Assembly (NCBI GenBank): GCA_013368325.1
Contig: JAACJK010000167.1
Coordinates: forward strand, 248,001 to 312,000
Direction of reading: 5' to 3'
Source: Ephemerocybe angulata
Lineage: Eukaryota > Basidiomycota > Agaricomycetes > Agaricales > Psathyrellaceae
DNA length: 64,000 bases
Shown here: positions 54,805 through 64,000 of the stretch, piece after piece
Position numbering within the stretch: the stretch's first letter is position 1
Layout: the number at the start of each line of letters is the position of its first letter
The notes under the pieces: model-generated
What the model saw: the letters and a program-made list of their open reading frames with translations, nothing else
Databases searched by the model: none
Told to the model about the DNA's origin: nothing
Program-made: the position numbers and the translations under genes

Positions 54805-56136
54805 ATGGCGTTCAACGCGGGCGGGTGCACGCCAGAGGTGGTCGCAGTGCTCAGCGTGAGCCGCGGGCTGTGGCTGAAATCAACCTTCCTCGCGTGCATA
54901 GCATACGGGATCGTGCTCACGCTGGCGTTCATGTGCAGCCACCTCATCCTCCGCGACGTCTACGCGCGCTTCCGGGCCCACCCTTCCAGCGGGCTCAGCG
55001 AGGGAGTGAACTTTGTGCGGCGGGTGCGGCGCGCGATGCCAAGGAGGATGGGCGTGCTGTTGGTGTATGTGCTGATGATGACGGCGCTGTCGACGGTGAC
55101 GGCCGTGGCGTGGATGGAGGTGGCGGATAAGGTGCTTGTAAGGACCGGGTGTTGGGATGGGGTGACGACGGCGAGGACGCCGGTGGTGTTGAATAGGATG
55201 GGGAACTATGCGTGGGTGTTTGCGAATTGGGGGGCGGATGGAATTTTGGTGCGTTGGGTCTGCTTTGATTGGAGTGTGAGGGAGAGCTGAGGATGCGTTC
55301 GCCTGTAGGTGTGGAGGTGTTGGGTTATCTATAGCCGGTGTTCGCGTTCCCCTGTCTGGGCTGCCCTGGCCCTTCCGGTGGGCTTGTACATGACTGTTAT
55401 CGGTGAGTCGGTGGCTTGGCTGGCGTTAGGATGTCAGAGCTAAGGCAGGCGTAGGGTTGGGCATAGTGTTCATGGTTCCAGGAGGAAGAGGCCAAGCGTC
55501 GCAACGCGTTCTGGAGATGGTGTATTTGAGCTTGACGCTGGCGCTGAACATCATCGTGACCGGGATGATTTCGATACGCCTGCTCGTGTATCGCTACCGG
55601 ATCACGCGAACCATAGGCAAAGCGGATGGGTTGCAGTACGCCAGCGTCGTTGCCATGCTCGTCGAATCTGCGGCGCTGGTCGTCGTATTCAATGCATTCT
55701 TCGTCGCGACGATTGGGAGGGGCTCCTTCGTTTATTACATTGCTTTTGCGGGCAACGTGCAGAGTCAGGTGCGTCTGGGCCATTGACTGGACTTGTACTT
55801 GATGGTGACGCTGACTGCGGAGCTCTGCAGACCCTTGCACCGTTGCTGATTATATTTCGGGTCCTCCAAGGGAAGGCTTGGACGGGGCCGGAAACGCCGC
55901 CAGAGAGCGGCGTGAGTCGTCCGAGGTTCGCTTCGGCTGCCACGGCGTCTGCGTTTGACCCGCAAACTCCGCGCGAGGGCTCGATGAAGGGGTTCAGTGC
56001 GATGGACGCGCAACTGCGCGTCGATCTCGCTGGAGGCAGGACGAATCGCAAGTTGGAAGGGGATGAACACACGCGGAGCAGCGGGGATGTATCACTGGAA
56101 CTGAAGAGATTACCTCGGAATGCAGCATTTCAATAG
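54805..56136 (+). CDS. Seven-pass membrane protein of an agaric-type family, 387 aa
   Basis: Exons 54805-55248, 55309-55402, 55449-55768, 55831-56136. Hydrophobic segments appear at roughly residues 13-30, 33-52, 90-112, 135-150, 165-185, 200-225 and 240-275, followed by a ~105-residue soluble tail (EGSMKGFSAMD...SSGDVSLELKRL). The motif ILVWRCWVIY at the third or fourth segment is typical of the large agaricomycete families of unknown seven-pass proteins (DUF6533/DUF6534-like). These may be receptors, but no ligand or coupling is established. Start chosen as the first ATG of the frame. No CaaX box or pheromone-receptor motif seen. Confidence 0.85.
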
Positions 56137-57300
56137 AGCGAGTCTTATTACTTTGGTCGTGAGCGCTTGACCAGAGGCGACATGATTAGAACACGCCATG
56201 GCCACTACCGACAAGGTCTGACACCAGTCTGCACCGGACTAACCATTGCCGTCCGCCGTCGTTTGTGCCACCCAGCCGTTGAGGACGCTGAACGCCCGGC
56301 GACCTTGCTTGTCGGCCAGGGCACCGTGAATGGACTTGAGGTCCTCTTCTCCCGTTGTTAGTGAAGGACCGGGAGGGTGGACAAGCGCCGAACCCTGAGG
56401 ATGTGCAGCCTGAGTAGACGTTCGATCTTTTGATGCTTGTGATGTGGACCAGACGAAGAAATAGAATGATTGCTTGCGGATCGTGGGGTGTAGTGGTGGT
56501 TCTGGTGAGCACTAAGATCGAGGAGTTACCGACTTGTGGGGAATACATGATACACCGTCGTTTCTCGGCAGTTTTGTTCTCGAATCGCGACATTAAGCGC
56601 CAGCGCGCCTAAAGTGGACTCGCACTCGCTGCTCGCTGGGTAAGGTTATCCTTCTAGCATGTGAATCAGCCCTGATAACGTTGCGTCACCACAGGGTTAA
56701 TTATAGCATGCTCTTCGCGATCTATCGTCCCTTTGCCTCTACCCCGATCTCTTGTTTGAGATGACCAGGTGGCGACAATGGTCCGCGAACCTTGTATCCA
56801 AAAAGCCTCCTGAGTCACTTCCACCTCCTCTCCCTTTCACTGGACTCTGCCTGATTCACTTCTGCCCCCTTTCGACTGCGTCGCAGCCCATAGACAATCT
56901 CGCCCAGCTATTTTTGCTGCTACTCGATCGATCGGGGTGAGTCGTTCCGCGGTGGCGGACGATTTGGGAGGCTGACGGGAGGCTGGGAAAGGGGATTATG
57001 AAGGTGTATATAAGGCTGGCAGGTTGGGCTTCTCTCGCTCAACAACCTCTTCCCTTCTTCCCTCGAGGAGCATCATCATCATCAGCACCGTCCTCCTTTG
57101 CTGCCTCTCTCGTCTATAGAGAATGATCTTCGTCTGCGTCTCGCTTGCTCTCTCGAGGAGGGCTCGCCCCTCCTTGTGCTGCTCGCCATCTGCAGCATCT
57201 AGCGGCAAAGCCTAACTACGTCGTGGGCGATTTCTTTCTCTGACTGCCCGCCGTTTTTGTTGACGCCACCTCCAGACTTCGATGGCTCCCTGCCACCCAC
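56137..57300. other. Intergenic, with one doubtful small minus-strand frame
   Basis: 1.16 kb. On the minus strand 56593-56239 holds a possible two-exon small gene: it starts MSRFENKTAEKRRC and ends with codons for TGEEDLKSIHGALADKQGRR. The end has good codon use, but no intron join is convincing. TATATAAG at 57007-57014 and a pyrimidine-rich leader precede array 2. Confidence 0.35.
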
Positions 57301-57315
57301 TACGCCATCGGAACA

Positions 57316-58290
57316 CCGCTTTCAGGAGCACTGTGTCCATGTTCTGGGGCTGGGGTACGTCGACGCTGCATCTTTCATTTTCAATGAGACTGATCTTCCC
57401 GCCCACAGCGCAAACTGACCCTGCGGGGATTCACGCATCCTCAGCTCCAGGACATGGACGCTGGGCCCGTCGACGCCCTACACACTCTCGGACTCACCTC
57501 GTAATCGACGCCAAACCGAACCCCAAACCGGACGCTTTCCGCCTTCAGGAACATTGCGTCCATGTTCTGGGGCTGGGGTGAGTCGCCGCTGCATCGCTCT
57601 TTTCAATGACACTAATCTCCCACCCCACAGCGCAAACTGACCCTGCGGGGATTCACGCATCCTCAGCTCCAGGACTGTGGACATGGGCGACCCCGGCTCG
57701 CCAATCCAATGCCAATCTGGATTCCGGACGCTTTCAGGAGCATCATGTCCGTGTGCTGGGGCTGGGGTGCGTCCTCGCTGCATCTCTCGTATCTACGACG
57801 CTGATCTCCCGCCCCACAGCGCAAACTGACCCTGCGGGGATTCACGCATCCTCAGCTCCAGTACGTGGACGCTGGGCCCGTCCTTTATCCTGACGCCCTA
57901 CAGCACGAATTTCGACACATCCGAATGCCAACCCGAACGCTTTCAGGAACACCACGTCCATGTTTTGGGGCTGGGGTGCGTCCTCGCTGCATCTCTCGTA
58001 TCAACGACGCTGATCTCCCGCCCCACAGCGCAAACTGACCCTGCGGGGATTCACGCATCCTCAGCTCCAGTACGTGGACGATGGGCCCGTCCTTTATCCT
58101 GACGCCCTGCAGCACGAATTTCAACACATCCGAATGCCAACCCGAACGCTTTCAGGAACACCACGTCCATGTTTTGGGGCTGGGGTACGTCGCGCTGCAT
58201 CTCCCGTTTCAACGACGCTGATCTCCTGCCCCACAGCGCAAACTGACCTTACGAGGATTCACGCATCCTCAGCTCCAGGACATGGACGCC
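57316..58290 (+). repeat. Array 2: five copies of the intron-bearing cassette
   Basis: Copies repeat every 194-220 bases. Each has a GGAACACCACGTCCATG-like block and CTGGGGCTGGG; a 52-54 base intron (57355-57408, 57578-57630, 57767-57819, 57976-58028, 58185-58236) with GTACGT, GTGAGT or GTGCGT donors, a CTGAT or CTAAT branch site and CCCACAG acceptors; then CGCAAACTGACC, GGATTCACGCATCCTCAGC and TCCAG. Copies 3 and 4 are nearly identical. Distances between one acceptor and the next donor are 169, 136, 156 and 156 bases, so a chained reading frame is not kept. Homologous to array 1. Function unknown. Confidence 0.85.
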
Positions 58291-59960
58291 CTAGGCTGCC
58301 TGACTCCACGCCCTGGCATCCCGGTATGGGCTCTCATCTTCCCATTCCTTGGATGCACTGGTGTTGACCTTTCTAGCAACTCTGTAGTTGGCGACTGAAA
58401 AGGTACGTTGGGCATGCAATCAGCTTTCATTGCTGACGCAGTTCTCTGGACAGACATGCCTAGTTCGAACTGAACTCTCACCGGAAGCAGTCAATCCACA
58501 GTTCCCCGTAACGCCATCGTGTTTACGTAGAATGTGAGCCCAATTCCTGTCCCCGGGTCCTCCCAGCTTCTGACTTTTTCGGCAGATATTTTTCTTTTAC
58601 CATCTCTTTTTCCTTTTCCTCTGTCTCTCTACCATAACATGTCAAACAATCGTGAACTGCCATACATGTCTCAATAAAGCGATCATACATCATTTCAACT
58701 GTGAGATCTTCAGCTTGAGACGAATGAATTTGCCTACGCCTCCTCCTTTGACGCCCAGGAGTGAAACCGGAGAACCTCATGTTTCTGAATGCGTACTTGC
58801 GGACCGTGTCAATGAAGCAAGTACCCTTGGTAGAGGTGCGTGAACGCATCAAAGCAAGGCGGTTCCTAGTGAGTTTCTCTTGTCCTCTGTACCGGGGAGT
58901 ACTGTTGACCAGTGGTCTGAGCACCTGCCTGGATTTGGGACAGGGTTTCCCCCCCGGCTTTTCATGGACGGACGGACCGAATTCGCGTTCCTTGTCGACG
59001 CACTGTACCTCTATCGCCGTCCGTGATAATAGGGACGAATTGTATAACAAGTGCAACAGCTCAATTCATTGCATTATCTTAAACCTGTAACCGATCCCTG
59101 AGTTTCGCCTGCGGCCAGGAGCACCAAGAACAGACCGAATTCGCGTTCCTTGTCGACAGGATGCCTCGATCCCGCTCCTCCAATTCGCCTTCGTCAACCG
59201 GTCCATATAGCCATGAGCCGTTAGACAGAAAAATGTTGGCAGAAGTCAGTATAATAGATGAAGCATTCACTGTCCTATACTACCACCCGTTTGACTCCAA
59301 ACAGCTGTGGTCACGAGCACCCGAGACCCCGCGGGGCGACGTCGCCGTATAAAAGCACGGGCTTGCGCACATCGAGAAGAGCGATGCTGAAGCCGTCGAT
59401 CCAGCTGGGCGCGCAGCCTCGTACTGGCCATGTTTACCCCATGGACATTGGGCAACTCCGAGCTTAATGCCCGAATGGACCGTTGGCATTTTCTCTTTGC
59501 ACTGGCTGAAAGAGATATCATGGAGCAATCCAGAGCGTTGAAGTTGGGCTAGCTGATGGCGTCGATTTGTGATGTCCATAGCCTCCTGTCGATGATATGA
59601 GGTGCTCCTCAGTGTATTACTTCTGCAGGTAGAGTGCGGTCAGGCGCGTGGTGGGGACTGGACGGTGGGGACGGGGCGGTGGGGACTGGACTGGTACTTA
59701 CTCGTGACGCTGACCTCGAAGTCATCCTGAGAGTGGCGAATCCGAAGTTCTCTTTTTGAATAGCCGGCGCCTTGCTAGGGCTACTCGATGAAGGTGGGTG
59801 TCGATCTTGCTCGAGATAGGACGAACTGCATGTCAGACATCCATAGCAGCAACTTATAATCGTGGGTTTCGGGGCATCTATTCCGGGATCGATATTGTAC
59901 AGGGATGACAGGATGCAAAGCGAGATGTAAAAACTGGGTTCGATTGCTGTAAAGACTGAT
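58291..59960. other. Intergenic with short repeats, no confident gene
   Basis: 1.67 kb. A 25-base direct repeat occurs at 58975-58999 and 59133-59157. Between them, 59084-59116 matches the dispersed segment at 4321-4376. A 177-codon minus-strand frame (59056-58523) and a plus-strand frame starting MKPENLMFLNAYLRTV (58761) overlap each other; neither has clear exon partners. Confidence 0.5.
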
Positions 59961-60574
<614 letters not shown>

Positions 60575-60752
60575 CGTGGTTCTGGTCAGGAATGAGGCGC
60601 CCACTGCTGCCTTAGATAATGGGGTGGCGGTGCCGCGTCACATGGCGCGTCGCGTCTTTGGCTGCCCTAAAGCGCGGTTGTTGATCTGCCGCTTTGGGGA
60701 ATTCGCTCAACACGCTTTGTTCCCGCTGCCATGCTGTTTTGCTGAGCAGACC

Positions 60753-63700
60753 ATGGCCCGACGTTCTCCAGATCCCTGGTCGCCGCGCTACGGCGCGCCC
60801 TCAGCCTCTTTCGCAGCATCCGATACCCTCCCGCCGCTGTCCCCAGCGACAGCCTCTGCTACCCACTCGTATTCTTCAGGTACTTCATGTCATTGTCATT
60901 TATGCATGCTCCTAACTTTATCCAGATTCACACCGCAACTCCTCAGACTCGGAGGTAGATACCAATACCAACAACCCCATGCGCCGCATCGTCGTCTCCC
61001 CACCCCCGGCAGCATACCACGACGACGACGACTACACCGACAGCAACTCCATCGACGAGGTCGACGACGCCCTCTCCAATCTCGACAACGACATCGACGA
61101 CACAGAAAATGCCCTCAGCCAGTGGTCGGGCTCCGGTGCTGCCCGCTCGGGCGCAGGCTCGTACCAGCCAGACTACACGTTGACCGCGGGCTCGCCCTCA
61201 GGCTACTCGGGCTCCCCCTCCTTCGTCAACCTGCCCCACTACTCCTCCAACTCGTCAGCAGGCTCCCAGTCGCCCACCACGGGCTTCTCCGGCATCTCGT
61301 CCCCGGGTGCTGTGGGCCTCTTCGCAGACGCACGCGTCAGGCTCAGCCGTATCACAGAAGTCACGGAAGATTCGACGCGTCCATCTTCTGGGGCTTACTC
61401 GCGCACACACACAGCGTCGCCCACAGACCAGCTTCGCCGCTCCGCCCTGCTGGGAGTCCCCCGCTCCAACACGCCCGCCCGCCACTCGCGAGCTGCGACG
61501 GATCCGCATGGGGACAGGACGCTCCCGCCGCCTGGGAGAGCGAACCAGCTCATCTCCATTTTCGAGTCGCAGGGAACCTCGCAGACTGGGAGCTCCAACG
61601 GCCACTCGAGGTCCGCGTCCACACCACAGGCTCGCGCAGAAAGCCCCCGCTCGAGTTCCCCGTCAAAGTCCAGCTCGTCCACCACGTCGTACGGCTCCTA
61701 TATCGGCTCGCTCTCCGAGAGCCGGCCGACCCTGTTCAGCTCGACCCTGAGCCGCCCGTCGACAGCCACGGGAACGAGGACGTTTACGCAGACGGATACC
61801 TTTACCCAGACGGGCAGCGTCACGCCCAGTTCGTATACCTATGGCAGCCCGACGACCACACAGACTCAGAGCGAGACGCCGTACTCGACCTTTACAGATA
61901 CCCTGAGCCGTGACCAGACAGACACCAGAACATATGATTCCCGCGCCGATACCAATGATTATACCTATACCGAAACTGGGGCGACGAGTCTGACGCCCAC
62001 CTGGACGTCGGGCTCGACTCCCCGAGATACCAACACGACGCGCACACCGGTGCGGTCGTCGAATTCCTCGAATACTACCCTTCGGAGACCTCAGAACACG
62101 AGTCCGCGGTCGCCGTTGAGCAGCATCAAGGATATTGTGCAGATGTGGAAGGGGAAGGGAGGGTCCCCCGAGAAGGAACTGCCCCAAAGGCCGCAGGAGC
62201 AGACGACGCCTGCTAGGGAAGGAGGTGAGGAAGGACTTTTTGAGATTAGGAGGAGGGTGAGGGGAGTAGGGCAGCGGTTGAGGGAGAGGGAGAGTCTTGG
62301 GAATGGGGATAATACTCCCCCTGGGATGACTAGGAATAGCAGTGGAAGTGGGTCGGGACAGAGAGATAGTCGGAGCAGTGGTGCGCTTCCGCCCGGGTTT
62401 GACCTTGGGCAGTTTAGCGCGTACACTCAGAGTGAGGAACCGGTGAGTATCGACGCGTTTTATGCCGGGGGGATGTTGCTGATACCTTCTTAGCCCATCC
62501 ATATTGGCCTTCTGTGGTTCTTGAACGTCCATACAACCCCACCGTACCGTTGGCAACGATGCCAAGCGTTGCTGTACCCGCACATGCTTTTGCTTTCCTG
62601 GCTTTCTCCCGGAGGTGGTCGCGGCATTGTCGCGTTGGATTTGCTCAACTGCACGAGTGTCACCAGCGTGCCTAGTCCGACCCACCCTAGCGCGCGTGAG
62701 GATGTTGGGACCATGGCTGCTCGACTACAGGTGGAAGATGCGAGGAGGGAGAGAAGGGAAGAGGTCAACCTCATGGAGACGCTGGTTCCATTCCATATGA
62801 TCTACGCGGACGGTGTTGAGAGGTTGGGAACTGAGAGTTTGGGCGAACGCAGTAAATGGGTCAACAGACTTTGGTACGTGTCGAGTTTCTATCAAAGATT
62901 GCGGTTAGCTTACTCGTTTACAGGGAGGTCGTGAACCGCCAGGATGCCGCTCAGTCTTCTATCACCCGCTCGCCGACGGGCTCCATCCGGACTATCATGT
63001 CGATGTCGTCGTCCGTCTCGCGTTCGTCTACTGCCTCGACCGAAAATGGCTCTCGTTCCACTGTCTTTGTCCCGCCCCTGTCGTCTCTTCAAGACATTGA
63101 TTCATACGCCTCGACGTCACCATCCAGGACTCATTCGGATTTGTCGAGGAACGGTTCTCTCATCTCATCCCACTTTACCAGAACTGTCGACGACACTGTC
63201 ATCCGTGGCGAAGGTTATTCGTACCCATCAGACGACAGCCGCGTCATTACGCCAACCCGGCGTCCGAGAAGGGGAAGAAGGAGTGGAAGCGTCGGTGAAC
63301 TGGAGCTGGATGAAGGATGGAAACGCGACTCGAGGTTGACAGGGAGAAGCGAGGACGATGTCTTCTACAGTGGAAGCAGCGAGGGCACGACGGATTACCG
63401 CCGCTCCGGGATTTCGTCGACTTACTTTTCGCCGGAGGAGGGGGATGATGAGACTTGGCTTGGCAGTCGCACGGGAACTGGGACTGGGACTTATTCGGAC
63501 ACGTTCACTCCGACCGGAACGAGGACGCAAGCGTCGACCTATTTGTACAGCGAGGGAAGGACTGTCACTGGGACCGAGTCGCCCGTGTCGAATAGCTATC
63601 TCTCGGAGACGGGCTCCAACACCTATACGGCGGCGTCTCCTTCGCTTATTCGGTCCAACGAGATTCGGAGGAGGCCGAGAGCGCACTCTTCGACGGCCAG

Positions 63701-64000
63701 TGGGAGCGAGATATCGACCTCGACGTCGGCTTCTGATCACTCGTCGCAGAGGGAGAATACGCGCTCAGTGCTTAGCGAAGATTATACCAGGACGAATGGG
63801 AGCAATGGGACGCGCAGCGGGACGTACACGCCTGTTGGGAGCGAGAGTTATCTCTCCCCGAATGATTCTGCGAGTCGTAGTTATACGCCTAGTGGGAGTC
63901 AGCTTTCGAGGTCGAACTTTGGCAGTATTCGAAGCATTCCGAGTCTTGCAGGAAGTGAGAGTGGAAGTGGAAGTTATGAGAGGAGTGGGAGTTATTCTGG
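60753..64000 (+). CDS. Large Ser/Thr-rich PH-domain protein, 3' end outside window
   Basis: Exons 60753-60879, 60926-62442, 62494-62873, then 62924 to the window edge, all in frame (at least 1,030 residues). The N-terminal 550 residues are mostly disordered: Ser, Thr, Pro and an acidic stretch (YHDDDDYTDSNSIDEVDDAL). Residues about 555-680 form one folded region, beginning PIHIGLLWFLNVHTTPPYRW and ending GERSKWVNRLWEVV. Its strands and C-terminal Trp helix fit a PH domain, which would bind phosphoinositides or a protein partner at the membrane. The rest is again Ser/Thr/Gly-rich with many GT-type dipeptides (TGTGTGTYSDTFTPTGTRT). The ATG at 60753 is the first of the frame and lies 178 bases from the divergent RBX1 start. 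Confidence 0.85.

Noticed and set aside
49885..58290. Cassette arrays as CRISPR, satellite DNA or pheromone precursor genes
   Set aside because: Eukaryotic context and intron-containing units rule out CRISPR; spacing is irregular for a satellite; no CaaX motif is coded for a pheromone precursor.
58523..59056. 177-codon minus-strand frame
   Set aside because: Starts inside repeat-containing spacer, overlaps a plus-strand frame, and has no exon partners or recognisable motif.
60576..61913. 445-codon plus-strand open frame overlapping the PH-domain gene
   Set aside because: It is Arg/His/Pro-rich out-of-frame reading of GC-rich Ser codons; the other frame continues across introns and carries the PH domain.
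61663..62685. 340-codon minus-strand frame antisense to the PH-domain gene
   Set aside because: Shadow frame of a GC-rich coding exon; no domain and Arg-rich composition.

Overview
The window is nuclear DNA of a filamentous basidiomycete, most likely a mushroom-forming agaricomycete. Genes are split by many 50-70 base introns with GT..AG ends. The protein families are typical of that group: a Zn2Cys6 regulator with a CPNG motif, agaric-type seven-pass membrane proteins and a cellulose-synthase-like GT2. Species cannot be told from the sequence.

Layout. 1-7.2 kb holds the 5' part of a processive GT2 glycosyltransferase (-), a small orphan gene (+) and a DUF1308/UPF0415 protein (+). 7.6-9.0 kb is an extended short-chain dehydrogenase (SDR1). 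9.3-33.2 kb is an accessory region built from one expanded family: long paralogs L1-L6 (about 355-387 aa), two short paralogs S1 and S2 (192-193 aa) and one exon-1 remnant. Between them sit the GPI-transamidase catalytic subunit GPI8 (-), a divergent single-pass membrane protein (+) and a small secreted Pro/Arg-rich protein (-). 33.5-40.2 kb is housekeeping: threonyl-tRNA synthetase (+), the CstF-64/Rna15 3'-end processing factor (-) and a small heat-shock protein (+). 40.2-43.8 kb has no supportable gene. 43.8-47.1 kb is a Zn2Cys6 transcription factor, and 48.0-49.4 kb is SDR2. 49.9-50.4 kb carries three copies of an intron-containing repeat cassette, followed by a decayed third SDR copy. 51.4-56.1 kb holds a small Cys-rich protein (-), tubulin cofactor C (-) and a seven-pass membrane protein (+). 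57.3-58.3 kb carries five more copies of the cassette. 60.0-60.6 kb is RBX1 (-), and 60.8-64.0 kb is a Ser/Thr-rich PH-domain protein that runs off the window.

Two things stand out. (1) The L/S family combines a helical N-terminal part, a long coiled-coil exon, a short hydrophobic segment and a second long helical exon, without a signal peptide. This resembles alpha-helical pore-forming proteins of the ClyA/HBL/XaxA type, but that is inference from architecture only. Exon sizes are conserved almost to the base. The locus shows divergent pairs, tandem duplication, a pseudogene and a remnant, as expected of a fast-evolving defence or allorecognition locus. (2) Two tandem arrays of a cassette, 7 kb apart, each copy carry a 52-60 base intron and flanking sequences able to form a 12-pair stem. 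The stem stays paired between arrays despite sequence changes. I recognise no known family for it.

Exon borders were set by hand from splice signals, reading frame and comparison of paralogs inside the window. No database search was run.
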